NCBI RefSeq assembly: GCF_029873635.1
Contig: NC_080419.1
Location: forward strand, 63,171,540-63,235,539
Direction of reading: 5' to 3'
Source of the DNA: Malania oleifera
Taxonomy: Eukaryota; Streptophyta; Magnoliopsida; Santalales; Ximeniaceae
DNA length: 64,000 nucleotides
Position numbers and translations under genes: made by a program. The notes below the pieces were generated by a model. It was not told the origin of the DNA. It worked only from the letters and a program-made list of their open reading frames with translations, and ran no database searches. Each line of letters opens with the position of its first letter. The stretch's first letter is position 1. Shown piece by piece: positions 11,922 through 23,163 of this stretch.

Positions 11922-12864
11922 GTGAGAAAATCATCTTCTTTTTTCACCTACCCACGATTCCTAGTGTTTTTATTCTCCTTTGAAATGAAAATGACACGAA
12001 CCAAGAATACGACAAACCATGGAGCGACTTTGGGAAAGGATGATGAAAATATTGAAAGATGGCTTGTTGCTCCTCACTCCAAGCAACGATATCGACAACA
12101 TCTTCGCTCTACGGAACCCATCCTAGGAAAAATCTTTGGTACCGCATTCTTTGAATCATAGTTTCCCAATATTCTATCGATGTTTGGGGCAATTGGGTGG
12201 AAAAAATTTGTGGTTTATCAATCAAAAGGGCTTTATCTGAATTTGGTAAATATGTTTTTATGCGAATGTGGTGTAAGGAGGATCTGTACTCACTACCAAA
12301 GTTAAGGGAAAGGAAATCACCCTAACCCCACAAACATAGGCCCCCATTCTCCATACTAGCCAGGGTGACTTTGAGTGTCTTGCTCTTGCACAAACTTGGA
12401 TTATGGAATAAGGCTTTACCCCGAGGAATTTCTACCATTAATAATGATTGAAGAGCCTGTATATTTTGGAAATCTTCCTTTGTATAAATAGTTGAACCTC
12501 CAAGTGCAGATGCTTCAAAAAATAATCACGTATAATATTTTACCCCAAGCTGGTTCACATGATTATATGTCTTATGTAGACAGCTTTGTTATGTGGTTTC
12601 TGTTGAAAGGGAAGCAACTCGACTTGTCAAGTTTAATTATTAAATGGATGTGGTCAAGATTGGAAGCCTGACGAGTTACTCTTATGTATAGTCATATCCT
12701 CAATCTTCTGTTTTCTCACTTTGATGTCACCACTCCTACCAAGCTGTTTTTAAAATGGACTAGATACGATCTTTTCTCCTCCATAATCATGAAACAAATG
12801 GGATACGTGAAACATGAACAGGGTTGGTTTCTCAAAGGAAATAGACCACAAAGACAAGTAGCTG
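11922..12864 (+). pseudogene. SIRE1 post-pol (env-like) ORF, 5' part
   Basis: Many Sireviruses carry an extra ORF between RNase H and the 3' LTR, often called env-like; its role is not settled. Here the frame starts at 11922 (or at the internal Met near 11978), with a short hydrophobic run rich in Phe and Leu near the N-terminus, then a basic stretch. The same frame holds recognisable coding text to 12864 but has stops, the first at 12159. The last open piece (12684-12864) is rich in aromatic residues. The Tekay element interrupts it at 12864; reading resumes in frame at 22323 when one copy of the target duplication is dropped. No fold could be assigned. Confidence 0.7.
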
Positions 12865-14677
12865 TGTAACGACTTGCCTAATTTATCATATATTTTATTA
12901 TTATTTTTTCTATAATAAAATTTAATATAATAAGTCTGATATCCTGTTCAATTGAATAACATAATCAACCTGGAGCCATGGGTACCAAGGATATACCCAA
13001 TCTGATACCTAAGCAGCAGGAAACGTAATCACATACATATAATCCAACCAATCACAATACCATAGTTCTACTAAACCTGTTTACATACAATCATCCACCA
13101 AAAGGCCAAAAGTACCCTAGGGTCTCAACCCAAAAAAATAAATCTGACCCTATCTCAATAACTCACCCTTCAGACAGGGTAGCCCCACCGGCCTCTACTG
13201 TCGCGGAGCTCTATCTGCTCCTCTACCTGGATTTCCTGAAATGTTTACATAGTTGGGGTGAGACACTTCTCAGTAAGGGAAATAAACTAATATCAGTGTG
13301 TGGCGTTATGAGCATTATCGTGTTATACATATAAACAGTATAATAAGCATATTTTGTAAAATCTATCTATAGCGGAACTGGGTAAAACATGATTGTCATA
13401 TCATAATAAAGCATACTAGATTTATATACATGAAAATCATCTTATATAACTGTACAATACTGAAATAACACACAAGATGGATAACTAGCTGATGTCATGT
13501 CTTACCCTCACATGACTAGGTTGTGCAGCCGGAAGGCGGGATCTAGCGATGGCTGGTCGACCATGCTAGATCAAACATAAGTATGTAAGTACGATAAGCC
13601 TGCCCCACCTGGTCCTGGACTGCCAGGGGGACTACTCCACTCTACACTGAAGCCACATCGATTGCCATCTCCCACATTACTGGTCGTGTGGTAGCACTAT
13701 CATAATTCTGAATATATAGCTATGGTACTGTGCTCCTGAAACTGAACTAAACCATACCGTCCGGGTTCCAATATCATATTATAAGTTTCATATACTGAAC
13801 ATAACTGTTTCGTATTTCATAATAATATCGTCATGTTAATATTTCAAAAATTCTATCTTATCATACATGATTATGGCATCTGCACCAACATGAATCTCGA
13901 CATCTACACCGACATAACTTAACATGAATGACGGCATCTGCGCCGGCATAACATAACATGAATCACAGCATCTGCATCGACATATCATAATATACTGAAC
14001 ATAATATCTTTGTACTATTTAATATTATAGTCGTAGAATCATGGTTCCTGTATTGTTTCATAATTGCCTTGAAAACTATCATATCATGCTTAATCTGGGA
14101 AAAAAACATTCTATTTTGATATACATAATTTTATGAAAATTTAAACTCATGCCACACAGAAATGGGTAACCCCCTGAATGTAAAATCTGTTCTCAAAACC
14201 ATATTTTCTGATATAACATGTTTAAATCATATCCCTATTCATGACATTATTTCCCAAACATAATTATATAATATACGTATTTTCCTAAAATTTAATGCTA
14301 TAAAATAATAAATAATTTCATGAAAAATTCTGACTTAGTTTATCCCCTTACTTGACTTACTAAGAAGCCCGCAAAACACCCAATCTTGCACCTGCAGTGT
14401 TTCCAGCACAACACCCTGAAATTAATATTTCCCCCTACAAAACTTCAGTATTATCTTTCCTAACATATTCTCCTTAGACTAGAAACACCAAATATCCAAT
14501 AAAACTAAAATTAACTAACTTACCCAAATTTTGGGATGGCACCCAAGTTGGCCCAACCAACAATCCACTCCTACAAAAATGAAAAGAAACTTCCCAGAAG
14601 TAGTGTGGCAACTTCGGATTGTCCATCCGGCAAAGAATCGGGACAAAAAACTAGAGAGAAGGGGTAGAGGATGAAAT

Positions 14678-14714
<37 letters not shown>

Positions 14715-15043
14715 TTGCATACAAAATTTCACGCGAGAAATCCAAGTTTGAACTATTTATACACCTGCCTTCGTCGATGAGACACGTCACTTTGTCAATG
14801 AGGCCAACTAGAGAGTTCGTTGACGAACACTTTTTCATCGTCGACGAATTTTAGGCCCTGAAATAATCCCTTTTGTTAATTCCTCGTCGACGAGACACGT
14901 GTCCTCATCGACGATCTCAATAAGCCGCTTCGTCGACAAAGTCTTCGTGTTCGTCGACGAGATCCTAATGTGACCCCCTTTAAAATTTCCTTTTTCTCTC
15001 CTTCCTTTATTATTTAATTGCCATAATTCACAGGGTTTCTACA
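12865..15043 (-). repeat. Tekay1 3' LTR
   Basis: Direct repeat of 20101-22317; plus-strand edges are tgtaacgac and ggtttctaca. The stretch 12900-14500 has no coding signal. A short GA microsatellite lies at 14683-14708; the 5' LTR has a longer TA/GA microsatellite in the same place (21919-21982). Confidence 0.95.
14753..14966 (-). promoter_or_regulatory. Tekay1 3' LTR promoter: TCGTCGACGA palindrome array and TATA box
   Basis: About eight copies of TCGTCGACGA, three exact, lie between 14763 and 14966; one is next to a gacacgtgtc G-box. Read on the minus strand they sit just upstream of a tataaata box (complement at about 14753-14762). The same array is in the 5' LTR at 22043-22236. Confidence 0.6.
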
Positions 15044-15057
15044 TTCTCCCCTCTTTA
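15044..15057 (-). other. Tekay1 polypurine tract
   Basis: On the minus strand AAAGAGGGGAGAA directly precedes the 3' LTR start TGTAGAAACC. This is the plus-strand priming site. Confidence 0.85.
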
Positions 15058-15316
15058 TAGAAATTTCGTCCTGGAAATTTACTTTCCATATTGACACCAT
15101 CCTTTAAAGAAAATGGGCTACTTATTTTATTACTTAACCCCACTTGTGGCGGAGGAATACCACGGTTACGTTCAGGGTTCTAGGAGATTACAACTACATA
15201 AAATAAAATTCTCCTAAAACCAAAACACTACCTACCAACTGAAAATTATTACATACGTTGACTAACTTGCATAAAAGAAACATTACATATCTACTTAAAT
15301 CTCTTCCCGATTACTG

Positions 15317-16640
15317 CTATTCCCCACTAAACAGATATGGGTATTTTTGTCGTATCCCTTCCTCAAGCTCCCAAGAAGCTTTTTCCACTGTGTGATTCCT
15401 CCATAGGACTTTTAATAATGAAATCCTCTTATTGCGCAATTCCTATTCCTTCCTGTCTAGAATCTGCACTAGAGCTTCTTCATAAGCCAAAGTATCACTA
15501 AGTTTTAACTCGGCATAACTGATGACATGGAAGGGATATGGGACATATTTCCTTAACATGGAAACATGAAATACGTCGTTAATTCTAAATAAAGCTGGTG
15601 GTAAAGCCAACTGGTAGGCAACTGACCCTACTCTTTCAAGAATCTCGAAAGGGCCAATGAACCTAGGGCTCAACTTACCCTTTCTCCCAAACCTCATAAG
15701 TCCCTTTAGTGGCGCTATCTTAAAAAACACGTGGTCTCCTATTTCAAATTCTAACTCCTAGTAGCGCGTATCGGGGTAGCTTTTCTGCCGACTCTGAGCT
15801 GCACTAATCCTATCTCTGATGATTCGAACTTTATCATATGTATGTTGCACTAGCTCTGGCCCCACAACTCGCCTCTCACCTAACTCATCCCAATATAGAT
15901 GAGAACGACATCTCCTACCATATAGCGCCTCGTAAGGTGTCATGCCAATGTTGGCCTAATAGCTATTATTGTATGCAAACTCTACTAGCGGCATATACTA
16001 GGTCCAAGGACCCCCAAAATCTAGCACGCACACCCGCATCATATCCTCCAATATCTGAATCACCCTCTCAGTTTGGTCGTCCATCTAAGGATGAAATGCC
16101 GCGTTGAAAGATAACTAAGATCCCAGAGCCTCCTACAAGCTCCTCCAAAATCATGATGTGAAACGTGGGTCTCAGTCTAATGTTATAGACACTGGCACAC
16201 CATGTAATCGTACTATCTCCTGAATATATAATTTTATCAGTCTGTCCATGGAGTAGTTGACTTTAATAGGAATGAAGTGAGTAGTCTTCGTCAATCTATC
16301 AATGACCACCCAAATAGCATTCTGACCATGCGGTGCTGGTGGAAAACTCATCACAAAGTCCACAGATACATGATCCCACTTCCACTCTTGGATGTAAAGT
16401 GGCTGCAACTAGCCCGCCAACCTCTGGTACTCACCTTTTTCCTGCTGGCACGTCAGACACTGCTGCATGAACACGGCAATTTCCCTCTTCATGTCGCTCC
16501 ACTATTAAGACTCTTGCAGATCCCTATACATTTTAGTACTACCTGGATAAACCATATACAAGGACCTATGAGCCTCCTCTAAAATCATCCTTCTAATATC
16601 AGCATCTGTAGGCATACAAAACCTGACACAGAATCATAGA
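15317..16640 (-). pseudogene. pol: Tekay1 integrase and chromodomain (broken)
   Basis: The minus-strand frame contains the integrase core at 16408-16172 (WDHVSVDFVMSFP, VVIDRLTKTTHFIP), the third catalytic region around 15990-15940 (YNNSY, MTPYEALYGRRCRSHLYWDE), the [10 protein letters not shown] module and [10 protein letters not shown] at 15700-15560, and a chromodomain-like tail at about 15450-15317 (LLKVLWRNHTVEKASWELEE) ending at TAG 15319-15317. The chromodomain is the mark of chromoviruses and is thought to guide insertion to particular chromatin. At least eight in-frame stops are present, including after SITLD, after PDTRY and after ILDRKE. Confidence 0.9.
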
Positions 16641-18020
16641 GTTCCATCATTTGAAATACTGAACTCCTCTTCTTGTCCATCCTGCACTTTAGCTATCAGC
16701 TCCTCTAATTCTGCGTCATCCCTCTAAATAGTCTTAATCCTTTCCTATAGAGTAGGCTACAATACCAAGTTGGCAATAAATGCCTAAGGATCACTCTCTA
16801 CCAAATCTACACCAAGTCTCTCCAGATCCATCTGAATCGGATGCTGAACCTCCATAACTGCCAATACTGGTCCCACTAATTTCCTGCTTAGAGCATCAGC
16901 TACCACATTTGCTTTCCTTGGGTGGTAACTAATGGTGTAGTCATAATCTTTAATAAGTTCCAACCACCTTCTCTGTCTCATGTTTAGCACTTTTTGAGTG
17001 AAAAAGTATTTCAAAATTTTGTGATAAGAGAATATCTCACATTTCTCATCGTATAAGTAATGCCTCCAAATCTTTAACGTATGTACCACTATAGCCAATT
17101 CCAGATCGTGGGTAGGGTAGTTATTTTCATACTATTTCAACTGTCGAAAGGCATAAGCTACAATCCTACCATGCTATATCAATACACAGCTGAGCCTTTT
17201 GAAAGACGCGTCACTATAAATTACATAACCATCATCCCCTGATGGAATGATCAACACTGGTGCAGTGACAAGCCTCTGTTTCAGTTCTTGAAAGCTCTGT
17301 TCACAGCTGTCATCCCATTCAAACTTGACATTCTTTCTGGTCATATGTGTTAGAGGCCCTGACAATGTTGAGAATCCCTCAACAAATCGACGGTAATAAC
17401 CTGCCAACCCCAAGAAACTCCTGATTTCCTGAATGTTCTTTGACTTGGACCAATTTATTATTGCTTCAATCTTGCTGGGATCCATAGAAGTTCCATCCCC
17501 TAATATAACATGGCCCCAGAAATGCCACTTTCTCCAACCAAAACTCACATTTACTGAACTTGGCATACAATCTCTTTTCTCTAAGCATCTGAAGTACCAG
17601 CTGTAAGTGTGCCTCATGCTCCTTAAAACTCCTCGAATAGATCAGTATATCATCAATGAAGACCACAACAAACTGGTCTAAATACTGATGGAAGATTCTA
17701 TTCATCAAATCCATGAATACAGTAGGAGCATTCGCCACCAAAAGGCATAACGAGAAATTCATAATGCATGTATCTGGTCTTGAAAGCTATCTTTGAGACA
17801 TCTTCTGCTTTTACTTTCACCTGGTGGTAGCCCGATCTAAAGTTAGAATAGACCCGCGTACCCTAAAGTTGGTCAAATAGATTGTCTATACAGAATAGAG
17901 GATACCTGTTCTTGATTGTCATCTTATTGATTTCCTTATAATCTATACACATCCTTATAGAATCATTTTTCTTCTTTACAAATAACACCGAAGCTCCCCA
18001 TGGTGATACACCAGGCTAAA
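16641..18020 (-). pseudogene. pol: Tekay1 reverse transcriptase - RNase H (broken)
   Basis: Gypsy-type RT-RH on the minus strand. [18 protein letters not shown] and NLFDQL lie in 18000-17880 and the catalytic FIDD ([13 protein letters not shown]) at about 17665-17625. [18 protein letters not shown] and EIRSFLGLAGYYRRFVEG follow. RNase H begins with VIYSDASFK (about 17210) and continues to [20 protein letters not shown] and ADALSRK (about 16965-16870). Open pieces are 17762-17466, 17617-17174 (overlapping in a different frame, so a frameshift lies near 17510) and 17098-16784. Confidence 0.92.
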
Positions 18021-18740
18021 TAAAACCCTTATCCAGCAAGTTTTGTAACTGATCTTTTAGCTCTCCCAACTCTGCTAGAGCCATTCTGTAAGGAACTTTA
18101 GAGATTAGTGTTGTCTTGGGAAGTAGATCAATAGGAAAATCTACCTCGCGATCAAAAGGTAAACTAGGTAGTTTTTCTGGAAAGAAATATGAAAACTCCT
18201 TTACCACTACCATATTAACAAGCTTCAAATCATTTCCCAACACCTCCTTCACAAAAGCCATAAACCCTAGACAACCATCTAGGAGTAACCTTCTCACTTG
18301 CATAGCTGACACTAACTGAGGTGGGGAACACACCTGCGACCCCACAAACCTGAATTCTTGCTTGCCTGGTGGTCTAAAAATTACTTCTTTCAAATGATAG
18401 TCAATATTAACATAGTTAGTTGCCAACCAATCCATACCCAATATTACATCGAACCCATGCATGTCTACAATTTGATCGGCAGGTAGCACTCTCCCCTGAA
18501 TTTCTATGGGATAACCTCTGAGCACCCTATGACACTTTACCACTAAACCAGCCGATGAAGCTACCGACATTTCTACATCTAATAACTGGGACTTGCTTCC
18601 AGACAATTTAATAAAATTTGCAGACACAAAAGAATGAGTAGCACCCGAATCAAATAAAATAATAGCAGGGCATGACAAAACAGTAAGGGTACCTGTCACA
18701 ACGTCTACAATAGTCTCTGTGTCTCTTGGAGTCAGAGCAT
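18016..18740 (-). pseudogene. pol: Tekay1 protease and RT N-terminus
   Basis: Open for 227 codons (18699-18016). It contains the aspartic protease motif LFDSGATHSF (about 18660-18630), intact D-S-G, then the DVILGMDWLATNYVNIDY signature near 18450. It runs into the start of RT (LPFDREVDFPIDLLP, then PYRMALAELGELKDQL) before a stop at 18018-18016. This is the best preserved stretch of the element. Confidence 0.9.
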
Positions 18741-19785
18741 AAACCTTCGCTGGGGTTACATTCCTATACTGACCTCCACAAGGTTCTTGGTAACCTCCCC
18801 TGAACTACCTAGGAGCAGGAGCAATACCAATAGGTGTAGAACAATCCCATGCTAGATGCCTTGATCCACCATATTGATAACATACATGTCTCCTTGCTCG
18901 ACACTCCCCCAGATGCTTTTTTCCACACATTTGACATATAGAGTAGGTCTGAGCACCCTGAACCTCACGGCCCCCAGTCTCCTGCCTCTGACCTCTGCTG
19001 TAGTTTCCTCTCCTCCACTGACCCCAACAAAAAACCCTACTGAAAACTTGAAGGTGTAGACCTCTTCTTTTGTCCCTGTTCCTCTGCACCCAACCACTCA
19101 CCCGCCTTAGCCAAAGTTGCTCTATCAACTAGCTCATCAAATTCCTATATTTTCAACACCATAACTTGCCTATAGATCTCACGCCTCAAGCCTTTTTCAA
19201 ACTACCTTGCTTTCTTTGCTTCATCAAGTATAATAAACGAGGCGAAACGGACAACTCGATAAACTTCGCCGCGTACTGCTAGATTGATTGTTTTCCCTGC
19301 TTCAAATTCAAAAACTCTTCCACTTTACCTTCCTTGATAGTGGCTGGGAAATATCTGTCAAAGAATAATTCTTTAAATCAGTCCCATGTTATAACTATCA
19401 GCGTCGTCCTCTCATGCTCCAAAAGTTTCATTACAGTCCACCACCTCTCTGCCTCCCTTGTCAATTTATAGGTGGCAAAGAGGACCCTCTACTCCTCCAT
19501 ACACTGCAATACTGCCAACACCTTTTCAATCTCCCGCATTAAATTTTCAGCGGCTGTAGGATCAACTCCTCTTGAAAATTTCGAAGGATTCATCTTGGTA
19601 AATTTCTTTATCATGCACCCATGGCCTACTGACGGATCTCCTTGCTCTCTGGAGCTTCTAATGATCTCAGCCATAACCTGTTGAGCCACACTGCATAATA
19701 TTGCATCAGAATCAGCCTTGCCTGCACTCGAGGGCCCTGCACCATCACTACTGCTCGCATGGGCACTACCTCCTCAAGGGTCCAT
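18741..19785 (-). pseudogene. gag: Tekay1 gag (broken)
   Basis: Minus-strand gag starts at ATG 19785-19783 (MDP, then a stop). KKFTKMNPSKFSRG and DPTAAENLMREIEKVL (19620-19510) and FDRYFPATIKEGKVEEFLNLKQG (about 19360-19290) are the chromoviral retrotransposon-gag signature. The zinc knuckle region lies at about 18900-18850 and reads CYQYGGSRHLAWDC: the second Cys is Tyr, so the knuckle is damaged. There are several stops and a frameshift in 19250-19100. Confidence 0.88.
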
Positions 19786-20084
19786 CCTGAAATGACAATA
19801 AACATGACTTAGGGACCCTATCCTTATAACTTCACATCTAACCAAAATCCCCTATCTTGACATCCTTATCTTATTTCAAGATTCAGTCCTACACTTTAGA
19901 AACACAACCCAGCAATAGTTTACTATAGCTTTCCGGAAATCGTCACCCCAGGAAAGACATAGAAACCACCACGGAAGTCCTGCCTCTAAACTACAAAATA
20001 AAATCTCAAAGACATAGAAACCACCACAAAAATCTCTAGTATTGTTTCCATTGCACTCTAGAATCTACAAAACCTAGCAACCTA

Positions 20085-20097
20085 GGCTCTGATACCA
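20085..20097 (-). other. Tekay1 primer binding site (tRNA-Met type)
   Basis: On the minus strand TGGTATCAGAGCC lies three bases after the 5' LTR end (gtcgttaca). Confidence 0.9.
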
Positions 20098-20100
20098 TAC

Positions 20101-21918
20101 TGTAACGACCTGCCTAATTTACCATATATTTTATTAATTTTTTTCATAATAACATTTAATATAATAAGCCTGATATCCTGTTTAACTGAATAACATAATC
20201 AACTTGGACCCATGGGTACCAGGGATATACTCAAAATACAACTCTGATACCTAAGTAGTAGGAAACGTAATCACATACATATCATCCAACCAATCACAAT
20301 ACCAAAGTTCTACTAAACATGTTTATATAAAATCATCCACCAAAAGGCCAAAAGTACCATAAGGTCTCAACCCAAAAAAATAAACCTGACCCTAGCTCAA
20401 TAACTTACCCTTCAGACAGGGTAGCCCCACCGGTCTCTACTGTCGCGGAGCTCTATCTGCTCGTTTACTTGGATTTCTTGAAATGTTTATATATTTGGGG
20501 TGAGACACCTCTTAGTAAGGGAAATAAACTAATATCAATGTATGGCGTTATGAGCATTATCATGTTATACATATGAACAGTATAATAAACATATTTTGTA
20601 AAGTTTGTCTGTTGCGAAACTAAGTAAAATATGATTGTCATATCATAATAAAGCATACTAGATTTATATACATGAAAATCATCTTATATAACTGTACAAT
20701 ACTGAAATAACACCCAAGATGGATAGCTAGCTGATGTCATGTCTTATCCCCACATGACTAGGTTGTGCAGCCCGAAGGTGGGACCTAGCAATGGCTGGCC
20801 GACCATGCTAGATCAAATATAAGTATGTAAGTAAGATGGGCATGCCCCACTTGGTCTCGTATTATCAGGGGGACTACTCGACTCTACAATGAAGCCACAT
20901 CGATTGCAATCTCCCACACTACTGGTCATGTGGTAGCACTATCATAATTCTGAACATATAGTTACGATACCGTGCTTTTGAAACTGAACTAAACCATACC
21001 ATCCGGGTTTCGATATCATAGAATAAGTTTCATATACTAAACATAACTGTTTGGTATTTCATAATAATATTTGTCATGTTAATATTTCAAAAATTCTGTC
21101 TTATCATACCTGATTATGACATTTGCGATAATATGAATCTTGGCATCTATGTCGGCATAACATAACATGAATCACGGCATCTATGCTAGTATAACATAAC
21201 ACGAATCATGGCATCTGCGCTGGCATATCATAATATACTAAACATAATATCTCTGTTTTGTTTAATATTATAGTCGTAGAATCATGGTTCCTGTATTGTT
21301 TCATAATTGCCTTGAAAACTATCATATCATGCTTGATTTGGGAAAAAAACATTTTATTCTGATATACATAATTTTATGGAAATTTAAACTCATGCTACAC
21401 AGAAATGGGTAACCTCTTGAATGTAAAATCTGTTCTCAAAACCATATTTTCTATTAGAACATGTTTAAATCATATCCCTGTTCATAACAGTATTTCCCAA
21501 ACATAATTATATAATATACATATTTTCTTGAAATTTAATGTTGTAAAATAATAAATAATTTCATGAAAAATTCTGACTTAGTTTATCCCCTTACCTGGCT
21601 TACTAAGAAGACCACAAAACACCCAATCTTACACCCGCAGTGATCCCAGTACAACACCATGAAATTAACATTTTCCTCAACAAAACTTCAGTATTATCTT
21701 TCCTAACATATTCTCCTCATACTAGAAACACCAAATACCCAATAAAACCGAAATTAACTAACTTACCCAAATTTTGGGATGGTGCCCAAGTTGGCCCAAC
21801 CAACGATCCACTCCTATAGAAATAAAGAGAAACTTCCCAAGAGTAGCGTGACAACTTCGGATCATCGATCCGGCGAAGAATCGGGCCGAAAAACTAGACA
21901 GAAGGGGTAGAGGACGAA

Positions 21919-21989
<71 letters not shown>

Positions 21990-22317
21990 TTGCATGCAAA
22001 ATTTCATGCTGGAAGTCCGAGTTTGAACTATTATACAGCTGCCTTCATCGACAAGACACGTCACTTCGTCGACGAGGCGAAGTAGAGAGTTCTTCGATGA
22101 ACACTTTTTCATCGTCGATGAATTTTAGACCTTGAAATAACCCCTTTTAGTAATTCCTCGTTGACGAGACACATGTCCCCGTCGACGATCTCAATAAGCT
22201 GCTTCGTTGACGAACTCTTCACATTCGTCAACGAGATCCTGGTATGACCCCCTTTAAAATTTTCTTTTTCTCTCTCTTTTTTATTATTTAATTGCTATAA
22301 TTCATTGGGTCTCTTCA
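20101..22317 (-). repeat. Tekay1 5' LTR
   Basis: Direct repeat of 12865-15043. The TATA region is changed here (ttatac on the plus strand at about 22030, against tttatac in the 3' copy). The palindrome array is at 22043-22236. A (TA)n(GA)n microsatellite at 21919-21982 creates the spurious minus ORF 21894-22112. Confidence 0.95.
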
Positions 22318-22657
22318 AGCCGCACCTCCTCCACCTTCTGATCAGCAACCAAAACACCAGCTTGAAGCTCCTTCTTGGTTTATTCCATTCCATCATCAGT
22401 TCACTACTTTTGGAAGTGATATGTGTTTAGGACTTCAGTCTCTTCAAGAGATCTTTGCCTCACTTCAGTCTACCTGTTCCTCACTTGACCAGTGACGCAG
22501 TCGTATGGAACAACAATGGGCTAGTTCCTCACGTAGTGTAGATCCTATGGACATCAACTTTGCACATCCCAGTGATGATACATCTAATAAAGAATCTGAG
22601 GAAGATGAAGAAGATGATGAAAGTACTAAATATGATGATGCCGCTGATGATGATTGA
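22318..22657 (+). pseudogene. SIRE1 post-pol (env-like) ORF, 3' part
   Basis: Continuation of the frame broken at 12864. It has a proline-rich start (APPPPSDQQPKHQ), one TGA at about 22493, and a strongly acidic C-terminal tail (ESEEDEEDDESTKYDDAADDD) ending at TGA 22655-22657. The acidic end and the position before the 3' LTR fit Sirevirus post-pol ORFs. The first five bases are the duplicated target of Tekay1. Confidence 0.7.
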
Positions 22658-23163
22658 TATTACTTTTTGTTGTTTTTTGTGTTGTGTATCTCAATGCTAT
22701 AGTTGTATTTGCTTTATATCTCAGTTTGTATCTCTAGATATTTGGGACACTATATACACCTCTGGATGAATATGAATATTTGCTTTGTGCTATTTTGTGT
22801 CTACATTTGCCTTTACTTTTTTACTTTTCTATTTTTGATTGATTTCAAAAGGGGGAGAACGTTTGAGTGAAAATAAGAGCAAAATCTTGAGGAGATAAAA
22901 AATGTAAAGTTGACATGTAATGTTGTTGCTAATACCGATATGATGATATTACCTATGATGCACTAATACTTAATTGATATATAGACCTTGAAAAATGAAC
23001 TTACATGGCATCTAAACTTGAATCTATTACTATTTGATTATATGAGTGATTATTTTTTTTTTCTTTTCCAAAACATTAGTAAAAGTATGCTTATTGTAAG
23101 GGGGAGCCTTATCAAGGTTCATTCCCTTTTGCTCTTTATTTGTCATCATAAAAAAGGGGAGAT
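22658..23163 (+). other. SIRE1 3' untranslated region and polypurine tract
   Basis: No coding signal. It contains three purine tracts (aaaagggggaga at about 22848, aagggggagcc at 23099, and the terminal aaaaaaggggaga at 23150-23162 that directly precedes the 3' LTR). Only the last is in the right place for plus-strand priming. ORFs 22560-22769 and 22988-23236 are not supported. Confidence 0.8.

Larger units (their letters stand above)
12865..22317 (-). mobile_element. Tekay1: full-length Tekay/Del-type chromovirus (gypsy), nested in SIRE1
   Basis: 9453 bp on the minus strand with LTRs of 2217 bp (5', right) and 2179 bp (3', left). The primer site is of tRNA-Met type, the order is gag-PR-RT-RH-INT, and a chromodomain ends the polyprotein. 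The target duplication is agctg (12860-12864) / agccg (22318-22322), 4 of 5. Pol has many stops. The right LTR begins TGAAGAGACCC and the left TGTAGAAACCC on the minus strand. Confidence 0.95.

Noticed and set aside
15838..16582. Plus ORFs over the Tekay1 integrase
   Set aside because: Antisense shadows of the minus-strand integrase frame.
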